A stretch of 22,875 nucleotides of DNA from Acidobacteriota bacterium (GTDB lineage: Bacteria > Acidobacteriota > Thermoanaerobaculia > Gp7-AA8). Each line of letters begins with the position of its first letter. The first letter of the stretch is position 1. The stretch covers positions 1 to 22,875 of the forward strand of contig QHVY01000125.1 in the NCBI GenBank assembly GCA_003223695.1, in the 5' to 3' direction. A program made the translations under genes and the position numbers. Under the pieces are notes generated by a model. It saw nothing but the letters and a program-made list of their open reading frames with translations, was not told the origin of the DNA and did not search any database. This document shows, one piece after another, positions 1 through 7,563 of the stretch.

Positions 1-2
1 GC

Positions 3-503
3 GTCACCTGGAACGACATTTCACAAGCGCTGCCGAGCCGAGACATCATCGACATCGCGGCTTCCCCAGCTATAGTAATAGTTACTACAGCTGCCGGCAC
101 CGTACAGTCGAACGATCGCGGCGTGACGTGGCAACGCAATACCGCGTTTGACGCAATCGGGCCAATTGAGCACATCGCGATCGCCGGCTCCCAGATTTAT
201 GCAGCTTCCGATCGAGGAATCTTCGTAAAGACTGCTGCAGCGTGGAGCGGACCGCTCTTCGCGGCAGCGCACATCAATGCATTGGCTGCGGTGGGAAATC
301 GCCTGTTCGCCGCGGTTGCTTCGGGGATCTACTTCACAGACAGCGGCTCGAACTGGCTGTTCGTGAATGGATCCGACGCGCTTCCAAATGACATCAGCGC
401 ACTCGCCTCTGACGGAGTCTTCCTCTACGCCGGCACAAATGGCGGCAGCGTCTTCGCCACTTCTCTCGCCACACGGCATCGTGTGATCCGGCCCACTGAA
501 TAA
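3..503 (+). CDS. Beta-propeller/BNR-like protein, 3' end only
   Basis: The reading frame is open from the left edge and ends with TAA at 501-503, so only the C-terminal ~166 residues are present. Two short motifs of the form S-N-D-R-G-V-T-W and T-D-S-G-S-N-W, each followed by a hydrophobic strand and an LxAGTNGG-like turn, resemble the Asp-box (BNR) or YCF48-type repeats of sialidase and photosynthesis-assembly beta-propellers. Such proteins are usually secreted and often carry many repeats, so most of the gene lies outside the window. No catalytic residues can be assigned. The next gene, on the same strand 54 bases downstream, encodes a secreted di-haem enzyme. Family call from repeat pattern only; exact function unknown. 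Confidence 0.5.
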   Translation, partial: VTWNDISQALPSRDIIDIAASPAIVIVTTAAGTVQSNDRGVTWQRNTAFDAIGPIEHIAIAGSQIYAASDRGIFVKTAAAWSGPLFAAAHINALAAVGNRLFAAVASGIYFTDSGSNWLFVNGSDALPNDISALASDGVFLYAGTNGGSVFATSLATRHRVIRPTE

Positions 504-528
504 AGGTTCAGCTCGGCCGATACTTACT

Positions 529-552
529 GATGGAAGTACGTCCATCGGAGGA
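529..552 (+). promoter_or_regulatory. Small hairpin plus strong ribosome binding site
   Basis: An inverted repeat GATGGA/TCCATC (529-534 and 541-546) lies directly before a GGAGGA Shine-Dalgarno (547-552), five bases ahead of the ATG at 558. The SD fixes the start of the di-haem gene. The hairpin could modulate access to it, but it is short and may be chance. Confidence 0.4.
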
Positions 553-557
553 TTCCA

Positions 558-1733
558 ATGCGTGTGGCTGTCGTGGTGTTCTCTCTCGCCGGTTCGCTCA
601 TCACCGTCGCCGCAATCAGTGATCGTCCGCAACAATTTGGCGATTCATTGCCTGGCCTGACGAAAAAGCAGATCACTGATTTTCAGGATGGCCTCGGCGA
701 TTTTAATGAAGTCGAAACTGTCGCTGATGGTCTCGGCCCCGTTTTCAACGGCCGCTCCTGCGCAGAGTGCCACAGCGTGCCGGTCACCGGCGGCGGTAGC
801 GCGCGCACGGTGACACGCTTCGGCACGACGACGAACGGCGCGTTCGACGCGATGGCCTTTGTAGGCGGTTCGCTGATTCAGGATCACGCGATCGGACCGG
901 ATGACGCATCAGGGATTCATCAATTCACAGCGGAAAGCGTCCCCGGAGCTGCGACGATCATCGCCCATCGCCGCACCACTCCCCTCTTCGGCCTCGGCCT
1001 CGTCGATGCAGTTCCCGACGCGGACTTCGCTGCCCTCGCCGCGGAAGAAGCGGCGCGCAACGACGGCACGGCCGGAAAAGTCAGCATGGTCACTGACCTT
1101 GTTCACGGCGGCACAGCGGTCGGCAAATTTGGCTGGAAGGCGCAGAATCCGAATCTTCTTCAATTCGCTGCCGATGCATATCTCAACGAGATGGGCATCA
1201 CCAGCCCACTATTTCCGATTGAGAATTGCCCAAGCGGCAATTGTGGCGACCTGGCGTACAACCCGAGGCCCGATCTGAACGATTTGGGAGATGGGCCGGC
1301 GTCGCTCGCGAACTTCATGACGATGCTCGATGTGCCTCCGCGCGGCAAAACGAGCAGCGACACCGTGGCTGGCGAAAAGGTTTTTAACTCCCTCGGATGT
1401 GCGTCGTGCCATGTGGCCACCTTGAATACCGGTAACAGCGAGCTTGCTGTACTCCGTCACCGTCCGTTCCATCCCTACTCCGATTTCCTGTTGCACGATA
1501 TGGGGGCACTGGGCGATGGGATCAGTCAGGGAGTCGCGACCGGCACTGAAATGCGTACCGCACCACTTTGGGGACTGCGCATGGTGACCACGTTCTTGCA
1601 CGACGGCCGAACGACGACGATCGAGGGCGCGATTCTCGCGCATGACGGGCAGGGGCGCGCTGCGCGAGATCGCTTCGCCAGTCTCGATGGCAAATCAAAA
1701 TCGAAGCTGCTGGCGTTCCTGAATTCGTTATGA
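558..1733 (+). CDS. Secreted di-haem oxidoreductase (DHOR/DUF1111 family)
   Basis: The 391-residue protein has an N-terminal hydrophobic stretch (about residues 3-20) consistent with export to the periplasm. It has two c-type haem sites, C68-A-E-C-H72 and C281-A-S-C-H285, about 213 residues apart. The C-terminal block with APLWGLR, FLHDGR and a closing LLAFLNSL is typical of the di-haem oxidoreductase family (PF06537), relatives of cytochrome c peroxidase sometimes called thiol oxidoreductases. The family is expected to use haem-linked electron transfer in the periplasm; the physiological substrate is generally unknown. The start is fixed by GGAGGA five bases upstream. A large inverted repeat follows the stop, between this gene and the convergent HD-GYP gene. 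Family call is firm; substrate not inferable. Confidence 0.85.
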   Translation: MRVAVVVFSLAGSLITVAAISDRPQQFGDSLPGLTKKQITDFQDGLGDFNEVETVADGLGPVFNGRSCAECHSVPVTGGGSARTVTRFGTTTNGAFDAMAFVGGSLIQDHAIGPDDASGIHQFTAESVPGAATIIAHRRTTPLFGLGLVDAVPDADFAALAAEEAARNDGTAGKVSMVTDLVHGGTAVGKFGWKAQNPNLLQFAADAYLNEMGITSPLFPIENCPSGNCGDLAYNPRPDLNDLGDGPASLANFMTMLDVPPRGKTSSDTVAGEKVFNSLGCASCHVATLNTGNSELAVLRHRPFHPYSDFLLHDMGALGDGISQGVATGTEMRTAPLWGLRMVTTFLHDGRTTTIEGAILAHDGQGRAARDRFASLDGKSKSKLLAFLNSL

Positions 1734-1739
1734 AAGGAA

Positions 1740-1840
1740 TGGGGTCGTAGCTTTCCTTGTGATTTTTCTACTCAGAGAAGACTCTACCTATTGAAGACTC
1801 TACCTATTGGAGAAAAATCACAAGGAAAGCTACGACCCCA
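1740..1840. repeat. 30-bp perfect inverted repeat with duplicated loop
   Basis: Positions 1740-1769 are perfectly complementary to 1811-1840. The arms contain GTAG (1747-1750) and its mirror CTAC. The 41-base loop contains an exact tandem duplication of a 16-mer (1777-1792 and 1793-1808, beginning GAAGACTC). The element fills the gap between convergent genes and ends two bases before the HD-GYP stop at 1843. It could act as a bidirectional terminator or RNA stabiliser, but the long perfect arms and GTAG tags suggest a miniature mobile or REP-like element. Confidence 0.85.
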
Positions 1841-1842
1841 AA

Positions 1843-3774
1843 CTACGTGCGCACCACGCCGGCGCGCTCGTAGACCTTCGCCTCGATGAAGACATCGACG
1901 AGCGATTGATCGAGCAGGCCCTCGCCGACTTCCATCTTCAGGATGTCGAGAGCGCGCTCGGTAGGGACGGCGCGTTTGTACGGACGGTCAGCCGCCGTGA
2001 GCGCGTCGTAGATATCCGACACAGTCATCATTCGCGACTGAATTGGAATGTCATTGGCCATGAGTTTTCGTGGGTAGCCGCGCCCGTTGAGTTTCTCGTG
2101 ATGCGCATAGGCGATGTCCGGAACGCTCACGAGATCCTTCGTCCACGGAATCTTCTGCAGGAAGTGGAACGTGTGCGTGACGTGGCTCTCGATTTCGCTC
2201 CGTTCGGTCGCATCGAGATTGCCTTTTCGAATCGACAGGATCCGCGCCTCTTCCGGGAGTACCAGCCCACGTTTTTCGCCACGGATGTCGGTGAAGTCTC
2301 TTTTTGCGAGCTGCTGCAAATACTGAAAGTCGCCCTCCGGCAGAACGGTGGGCTCGTTCGACTGCGCGATGATGGCGAAGTCTTTCTGCAGCCGCTCGAT
2401 CTGCTCGGCGGTCTCGCGGTCGATGCGCGCATTGAACTCGTCGAAGCCTTCGCGTCCGTACTGCAGCAGGAACTCGATTTTCCGGCGATTCGCTTCGGTC
2501 TCCACCGACTTCATGACGAACTCGAAGCGGCTGCGGATCGTCTCGAGCTGCATCGGATAAAGCTTCTTCTGTTTGACGAGCACCTGCTCGCGTACGCCGA
2601 CTTTTCCGAAGTCGTGAAGCAGCGATGCGTACCGGATCTCCCGCACCTGGTCAGGCGTGAAACGAGTCTCGCGATAAGGCCCTTGTTCGATCGAATCGAC
2701 GGTCTTCGCCAGCTCGACCGTCAGATCAGCGACGCGGAAGGAATGGCCCGAGGTCGTTGGATCGCGCTGCTCGATCGCGGTGACGGCGGCAGTCACGAAC
2801 CCCTCGAACAGGCGCTCGATCGACTCGTATAAGAGGTTGTTTTCGACGGCGACCGCCGCCTGGCCGGCGAGCGATCGCATCAGCTCGATGATTTCTCGAT
2901 CGAAGGAGATCACTTCCTGCGGGACAGTCGCCGCGGTAAGCCGGGGCGGCGCACCCTGACGCTTGCGGTTGATCAACTGCAAGACGCCGATCAGCTCACC
3001 GACATGATTCGTCATCGGAAAAACGAGCATCGATTTCGTGAGGTAGCCGTTCTCCTCGTCGAATGAGCGATTGATCGTGTATTCGGCATCCGCTGGCAGG
3101 CGATAGGCATCGTCGATCACGAGCGTCTCGCCCGTCAGCGCAACGTAACCTGCAAGGCTGCGACGCGTGGTCGGAAGAAGTTTTTCTTCGAACGACACCA
3201 CGTCGATGGAGTCGTTTTGCGCCAGCTTCCAACGAAGGACCTTCTGCCCATCGACTACGTCGTGCAGGTAAAGCGAACCGGCATCAGAACGCGACAGCTC
3301 CCGAGCCTTGCTCAGAATTGTAGTCAGCAGAACGGAATGGTCGCGCTCGGCGGAAAGCGCGATGCCCACTTCGCCCACTTCGCGCAACTCGCGCGTGCGA
3401 TCGGAGAGCTGCTTCTCGAGCTGATCGGCGCGGATTTTCTGATAGAGAAACTGGTACGCGCGCTTGACGGCATTCAGCAGCGACGCCGGTGATGGATCTT
3501 CCGGAAGGTCGAAATAAACGCTGTCGTCGGCGAGCCATCTGGGCAGCTCGCGCAACCCGATTCCCACAACCGCGGTGCGAGGATCATTCAGCTCGCGGAC
3601 GCCGCCATTTCCACCGATTGCCGAGTCAACCAGAACGACGCGAAGGGAGCCGTTGTTGCTCGTGAGCTGCTCGAGACTTTCCATCGCTCGTGGAAGAATG
3701 GACTCCCGCCGAAGGGCGTCCGCATAGCGCCCAATGGGAAATGAAGTCGAATGGATCAGCGTGAGAGCCTGCAT
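1843..3774 (-). CDS. GAF-domain HD-GYP protein, probable c-di-GMP phosphodiesterase
   Basis: The protein has 643 residues. Residues 1-110 form a degenerate receiver-like region ending in DLPEDPSPASLLNAV. A coiled coil (about 110-140) leads to a GAF domain (about 140-312). The HD-GYP domain follows, with HSFRVADLT at 344, the metal-binding HDFGK at 387-391, HHEKLNGRGYP at 558-568 and SDIYDAL at 586-592. These are the hallmark metal and substrate residues of cyclic-di-GMP hydrolases. Unusually, about 110 residues (roughly 400-515) are inserted between HDFGK and the ERSEIESHV helix. The annotated ATG has AGGGAG directly abutting it, too close for an ideal SD, so M31 is an alternative start. Transcribed divergently from the diiron gene. 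Confidence 0.9.
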   Translation of the reverse strand: MQALTLIHSTSFPIGRYADALRRESILPRAMESLEQLTSNNGSLRVVLVDSAIGGNGGVRELNDPRTAVVGIGLRELPRWLADDSVYFDLPEDPSPASLLNAVKRAYQFLYQKIRADQLEKQLSDRTRELREVGEVGIALSAERDHSVLLTTILSKARELSRSDAGSLYLHDVVDGQKVLRWKLAQNDSIDVVSFEEKLLPTTRRSLAGYVALTGETLVIDDAYRLPADAEYTINRSFDEENGYLTKSMLVFPMTNHVGELIGVLQLINRKRQGAPPRLTAATVPQEVISFDREIIELMRSLAGQAAVAVENNLLYESIERLFEGFVTAAVTAIEQRDPTTSGHSFRVADLTVELAKTVDSIEQGPYRETRFTPDQVREIRYASLLHDFGKVGVREQVLVKQKKLYPMQLETIRSRFEFVMKSVETEANRRKIEFLLQYGREGFDEFNARIDRETAEQIERLQKDFAIIAQSNEPTVLPEGDFQYLQQLAKRDFTDIRGEKRGLVLPEEARILSIRKGNLDATERSEIESHVTHTFHFLQKIPWTKDLVSVPDIAYAHHEKLNGRGYPRKLMANDIPIQSRMMTVSDIYDALTAADRPYKRAVPTERALDILKMEVGEGLLDQSLVDVFIEAKVYERAGVVRT

Positions 3775-3881
3775 CTCCCTTACCGCGTTACAATTCGCCC
3801 GCTTGGTGCACTAATTATTGCACTGAATGCAACGAGAATGTTGTTCCCTGCTGTTACGTTGCCCCCGCAGGAGGTCCGGCT
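3775..3881. promoter_or_regulatory. Divergent intergenic region with nested TGCA palindromes
   Basis: This 107-base region separates the divergent HD-GYP and diiron genes. It contains overlapping inverted repeats: GTGCA/TGCAC (3806-3823), TTGCA/TGCAA (3818-3832) and CAAC/GTTG (3830-3843). They could be operators, but no convincing -35/-10 pair was found on either strand. AGGAGG at 3869-3874 is the Shine-Dalgarno for the TTG start at 3882. Confidence 0.35.
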
Positions 3882-5141
3882 TTGGCTGCGTATACGACTG
3901 AAACCATTACCCCGAAGTACCACGAGGCGCTGGTCGGCTGGCAGAAGAAAAACTTCCCCGAGCTCGAGTTTCTGCAAAAGAACTGGAGCAAGTACTACCC
4001 GACCCAGACGCCGTATCAACTGTTCGCCAAAATCGGAAAGTTGAATTCCGAAACCATCAACTTCGGCCGCCTGGCCGGGCAGCCACGCTTCGAGCACGCC
4101 GGCGAGATGGTCGGCAACATGTTCTACACCGCTCGCGACATAATCCGCGCGCAGGCTTCCACCGAGCTCGGATCGATTCAACAGCACCGGCTGACGCTCG
4201 AAGAGGCGCCGACAGATCAGATGAAAATCTCCATCCTCCGGATCATGGCCGAGGAGCTGAGGCACGGGTATCAGATGTTTTGGGTGTTCGACCACGACGC
4301 GAGCTGGAGAAAGCCGGGCCATCCCGACGTCGCCAAAGAAACGATGGACGAGCTGCTGGCGATGGAGCTCGGCAACCATGTCCTCGATGCGTTCAACATC
4401 CCTTTTCACAACTTTCTCGACAATGTCGTCTTCGCGACGGTCATCGATCTCGTCGGCAAGTACCAGCTCGAGATGCAGAAAGTCTTCTCGTATGCGCCGA
4501 TGGCGCGCTCGATGAGTCCGATGCTCTCCGAAGAGGGCTACCACATCGGATCCGGACGCGGATTTCTGAAGGAACTGGCGATTGGCGCGACGACTGATCG
4601 CGGCAGCTACTCGACCGAAGATATTCAGCGGGCGCTCAATGCCTGGGTTCCGCGCGGACTGGAGATGTTCGGCAACGAACGCGGCGGCGAGACGGCGGTC
4701 GCTTTCGGATTCAAAGACCGCAACAACGGCACGGCGCAGGGCGAGTACTTCAACGAGGTGCGCGAAGTGCTGGAGCTGGTCAACGTAGAAGTGGCACGGA
4801 CGAAAATCAAAGAACTGTCTGCTCCCGATGCGCGCAGCCTCGTGCGCGAGGTGCAGGACACCGGGGAGACGATCAAGGAGATCTCGCCAAAGGACCTGCT
4901 GTTCGTACCGGATCGGAAATTCTTCCGCCGCCGCGGCATGGAGGAGATCGTCTACATGCCGTACGACGTCTACGGAAACCTGATCAGCGACAACGGCAAG
5001 CCGGTGAACGCTCACGGTTACCTCGCGTATCTGGCGACGGTTCTGCCCGACTACTTCATGCACACGGGCGAATTTGCGAAGTACCGCGAAGGACTTCTCG
5101 CCCACGAAGCGCCAGAACCGGGACAAAGTTACGGCTGGTGA
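3882..5141 (+). CDS. BoxB/PaaA-type diiron oxygenase-like protein
   Basis: The 419-residue protein belongs to the phenylacetyl-CoA/benzoyl-CoA epoxidase family (PF05138) and is closer in layout to BoxB than to the ~310-residue PaaA. It shows a plausible ferritin-like diiron ligand set: E95 in TELGSIQ, E125-x-x-H128 in EELRHG, an Asp around 180-189, and E218-x-x-H221 in EEGYH. The start is TTG at 3882, chosen because a perfect AGGAGG sits seven bases upstream and no in-frame ATG precedes the conserved N-terminus. BoxB homologues epoxidise aromatic acyl-CoA rings with the reductase BoxA. No boxA, boxC or paa partner is present here, so substrate and electron donor are unknown. A palindromic element begins immediately after the TGA stop. 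Confidence 0.8.
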   Translation: MAAYTTETITPKYHEALVGWQKKNFPELEFLQKNWSKYYPTQTPYQLFAKIGKLNSETINFGRLAGQPRFEHAGEMVGNMFYTARDIIRAQASTELGSIQQHRLTLEEAPTDQMKISILRIMAEELRHGYQMFWVFDHDASWRKPGHPDVAKETMDELLAMELGNHVLDAFNIPFHNFLDNVVFATVIDLVGKYQLEMQKVFSYAPMARSMSPMLSEEGYHIGSGRGFLKELAIGATTDRGSYSTEDIQRALNAWVPRGLEMFGNERGGETAVAFGFKDRNNGTAQGEYFNEVREVLELVNVEVARTKIKELSAPDARSLVREVQDTGETIKEISPKDLLFVPDRKFFRRRGMEEIVYMPYDVYGNLISDNGKPVNAHGYLAYLATVLPDYFMHTGEFAKYREGLLAHEAPEPGQSYGW

Positions 5142-5192
5142 CGTAGCGCCGGCTCTTCAGCCGGCGCAAACCGGTTAAGAACCGGTTCTACG
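5142..5192. repeat. GTRG-tagged hairpin pair (REP/BIME-like), copy 1
   Basis: The outer stem CGTAG/CTACG (5142-5146 and 5188-5192) encloses two hairpins: GCGCCGGCT-CTTC-AGCCGGCGC (arms 5146-5154 and 5159-5167) and AACCGGTT-AAG-AACCGGTT (5169-5187). Read from either end, each half is GTAG followed by a hairpin with a CTT-type loop. It starts one base after the TGA stop of the diiron gene. Confidence 0.85.
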
Positions 5193-5227
5193 TTACCTTC
5201 GTCGTGATGCAAGTCACTTTGTCGACC

Positions 5228-5241
5228 GTAGCACGTGCTAC
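5228..5241. promoter_or_regulatory. 14-bp perfect palindrome upstream of lipoprotein gene
   Basis: GTAGCACGTGCTAC is perfectly self-complementary and lies 12 bases before the ATG at 5253. It could be an operator, or a minimal GTAG/CTAC remnant related to the repeat family nearby. No clear promoter was identified around it. Confidence 0.35.
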
Positions 5242-5252
5242 CCTTCGCGGCC

Positions 5253-5626
5253 ATGTTTCGCAAGGCGCTGCTTGCTTGTGCATTGTTCCTTATCGGTTGC
5301 GGAAAGCTGAAGGAGCTTCCTACAGCGCCAGGAGTTGGCGGCGAACCGATCGATCCGACTGCCACCTTCACACGCGTTCAGAACGAGATCTTCACTCCCA
5401 CCTGCGCGCAACTCGGCTGTCACGATCGCCTCGGGCGACAGGAAGACCAGCAACTCACAGCCTCGTGCGCGTCGCTCCAGCCGATCCCGCCAATTCGTAC
5501 CTCTACCGGAAAATCACAGGCGCAGGCATCACAGGCGATCGCATGCCGCAAGGTGGCCCCTATCTGAGCGACGCGCAAATTAAGCTTGTGCGTGATTGGA
5601 TTCGTCGCGGAGCGCCCAATGATTAG
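5253..5626 (+). pseudogene. Haem-type (CxxxxCH) lipoprotein, frameshifted
   Basis: The N-terminal frame (from ATG 5253) encodes a lipoprotein signal ending LFLIGCGK (lipobox Cys) and then QNEIFTPTCAQLGCH, the C-x4-C-H site of a secreted cytochrome-like family often seen in Planctomycetes and Acidobacteria. The expected C-terminal half (LVRVAPADPANSYLYRKITG, then DRMPQGGPYLSDAQIKL and ending RRGAPND) is in a different frame that closes at 5626. The switch falls around 5420-5460, where the spacer also looks a few residues short of the family norm. Either the gene is inactivated by a small deletion or the sequence has an indel error. The true stop overlaps the ATG of the next gene, which argues that the two were translationally coupled and that the locus was recently intact. 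Confidence 0.7.
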
Positions 5627-6467
5627 TCGCTGGTTCTCGGTTGCCGGTTGTTTGCTCTTCGCTGTGTCACTGCGCGCACAAAACCAATACACACCCGTCA
5701 CTCCGTTGCCGTTAGGCGATGTTCTGCTGTCGATTCCCAGCTCTCATATGCCCTCGAGCAAAACGTGGGAAGTGAGATTCACGCATCGATTCAATCAGTC
5801 GCTCGATCAGGGCAGCTTCAGCGATCGAATTCACTCGCTCTATGGCCTCGACAGCAACGCGGACGTCGGCCTCGGATTGTCCTATGTCGCGCGGCCGGAT
5901 CTGCAGTTCTCGTTCTATCGCAGCAACGCACTCGATGACATTGAATTCGGAGCGAAGTACCTCGTTTTTCAGCAAGCGCCGGCGATTCCGATGACGGCAG
6001 CGCTGCGCGCCGGCGGAGATTGGCGAACGGAACGCGATCTCAGTGATCGAATGTCGCTTTTCGCGCAGGCGATCGTGTCGCGGCAATTCGGTCACCGTGC
6101 CGAAATCACGCTGATTCCGACATACGTGACAAATGCGGGGCGGGCGGTGAGCGGCACGGCATCGACTGCGCTCTTCAAAAATGCGTTCAACATTCCCATC
6201 GGACTCGCGCTGATGCTGCACGAGAACCTGAGCATTCTCGGCGAGGTGGTGCCCAGGAATCACGATTTGCCGGCGGGCACGCGGGGTTACTTCGCATGGT
6301 CCGTTGGGTTGAAGGAAGTGATCGGCGGCCACTACTTCGAACTTCTCGTTACAAACAGCAATGCCACCCACGTGGATCAGTACGTTACCTCGACCTACAT
6401 GGGCTCGCCCCTCCGCAGCGGCGACCTCCATCTGGGATTTAACATCGAGAGGCGCTTCGGGCATTAG
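5619..6467 (+). CDS. DUF5777-family beta-barrel-like outer membrane protein
   Basis: The 282-residue product starts at ATG 5619, which overlaps the final codons of the preceding lipoprotein gene (ATGATTAG) and is followed by a clear signal peptide (WFSVAGCLLFAVSLRAQ). The body is rich in alternating amphipathic strands. It has the VRFTHRF, GLDSNADVGLGLSY and ELLVTNSNATHVDQY segments that I associate with the DUF5777 family (PF19089), proteins commonly encoded next to secreted cytochrome or Asp-box genes. It is probably an outer-membrane barrel; biochemical role unknown. The TAG stop shares its G with the GTGG tag of the repeat element that follows. Confidence 0.75.
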   Translation: MISRWFSVAGCLLFAVSLRAQNQYTPVTPLPLGDVLLSIPSSHMPSSKTWEVRFTHRFNQSLDQGSFSDRIHSLYGLDSNADVGLGLSYVARPDLQFSFYRSNALDDIEFGAKYLVFQQAPAIPMTAALRAGGDWRTERDLSDRMSLFAQAIVSRQFGHRAEITLIPTYVTNAGRAVSGTASTALFKNAFNIPIGLALMLHENLSILGEVVPRNHDLPAGTRGYFAWSVGLKEVIGGHYFELLVTNSNATHVDQYVTSTYMGSPLRSGDLHLGFNIERRFGH

Positions 6468-6520
6468 TGGACGACAGGCAATCCTGCCTGTCCGGACAGA
6501 CAGGATTGTCTGTCCCCCAC
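6467..6520. repeat. GTRG-tagged hairpin pair (REP/BIME-like), copy 2
   Basis: GTGG (6467-6470) and CCAC (6517-6520) bracket two hairpins: GACAGGCA-ATCC-TGCCTGTC (6473-6492) and GGACAGACA-GGAT-TGTCTGTCC (6494-6515). The two loops are reverse complements, so the unit is a head-to-head pair of the same monomer. The first base is the last base of the DUF5777 stop codon. Confidence 0.85.
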
Positions 6521-6552
6521 ATGGCGGCCGGTTTGCACAAAGTGCGGGCAGG

Positions 6553-7560
6553 ATGCGCTGCCCCGAATGTCACGCGAATTACGAGCCGGACGCGACCGTG
6601 TGCACGTCATGCGGTCTTCTGCTGATCGGCGCGGCGGCGCCAAAGCGGCGAGCAGAGGATTTTGCATCGCAGCGACGGCGAGCCGCGGACCAGGCAGCAT
6701 CGTGTCAGTTTTGTCACGGTGATATCCCGGCTGATGCGATTCGCTGCAAGCACTGCGGCGAAATCGTCAACGAGGATTACTATCGCGATCGCGCGCAGCG
6801 CATCCGTGCACGCGTCAACTACGCAAGCTGGGTCGCATATCTTTTCGGACTCGGTGCGCTCCTGCTGTTCCGCCCCGTCGGTCTTCTCTCGATTGCAGCC
6901 GGCTTGCTGTTGTCCATCGTTTACTACGCCATTCCCGTCGAGCCTCCTCAGGTCCTTCCTGGCAAGCGGATTTCCGCGTACGCGCGTTTGCGGCGGCAAC
7001 TGAAACTCGAGCGCGTCGCGATTCCGATTCCCCCTCTACGTAACAAAAAGCTGGTCTTCGTCGGAACGCCGCTGATCGCTGCCCTCATCGGGTACTCGGC
7101 GAATCTGTTTTTGTTGCAGGAGCCGATGAATCAGATCCTGCGTCAGAACTCCGCTTTCAACGGTATGGAAGTGTCGACGCACTACGAATACTGGATCGTT
7201 CCCGGAGTGGTGGTCTACGACCTGCGCGAGTTGAGTTTCCGACAGGCTCCCATTGACGTACACACCGCCTTTCTCGAATTCGCCAAACGACTTCGCGAGC
7301 GGCGTTACCAGCGCATCGAGCTGGCGTATCGGGGCACGGCCAAATTCGAAATCGACGGCGGCATCTTCCGCCGTCTCGGTGACGAGTACGCGAAGCGAAA
7401 CTTCGATTACGTGCTCTACACGTTTCCTCGCCTGCTGCACTCCATCCGCCCGCCGCATGTCGATCCGGCCAGCGAGTCTGATCGCGACGCCCTCGTGCAG
7501 TTTCACCGCGAATGGTACGGTCACGACTTGATGACGCGCACGGTGGCGAACGGGTTGTAG
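6553..7560 (+). CDS. Double zinc-ribbon membrane protein of unknown function
   Basis: The 335-residue protein has two rubredoxin-like zinc ribbons at the N-terminus: C3-x2-C6/C17-x2-C20 and C51-x2-C54/C65-x2-C68. An Arg-rich linker and two adjacent membrane helices (about 90-107 and 109-126) follow, then a third hydrophobic helix (about 164-186) and a C-terminal soluble domain of about 145 residues with an LAYRGTAKFEIDGG segment. The frame is open further upstream, but ATG 6553 is chosen because it puts the first CPEC directly at the N-terminus, and the upstream sequence is the repeat element. The soluble domain is not one I recognise. The architecture suggests a membrane-anchored sensor or scaffold, but no function is assigned. 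Confidence 0.7.
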   Translation: MRCPECHANYEPDATVCTSCGLLLIGAAAPKRRAEDFASQRRRAADQAASCQFCHGDIPADAIRCKHCGEIVNEDYYRDRAQRIRARVNYASWVAYLFGLGALLLFRPVGLLSIAAGLLLSIVYYAIPVEPPQVLPGKRISAYARLRRQLKLERVAIPIPPLRNKKLVFVGTPLIAALIGYSANLFLLQEPMNQILRQNSAFNGMEVSTHYEYWIVPGVVVYDLRELSFRQAPIDVHTAFLEFAKRLRERRYQRIELAYRGTAKFEIDGGIFRRLGDEYAKRNFDYVLYTFPRLLHSIRPPHVDPASESDRDALVQFHREWYGHDLMTRTVANGL

Positions 7561-7563
7561 GAG

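Noticed and set aside
1807..2832. A 341-codon plus-strand frame over the HD-GYP gene
   Set aside because: Antisense to conserved HD-GYP motifs, and it begins inside the inverted repeat.
3780..5126. A 448-codon open frame on the minus strand opposite the diiron gene
   Set aside because: It is the antisense shadow of a well-supported gene; composition is Arg/His/Val-rich and no domain is recognisable.
5142..5192. Classical intrinsic terminator after the diiron gene
   Set aside because: Two hairpins with GTAG/CTAC brackets but no T-run; the same design recurs within infB, where termination would be harmful.
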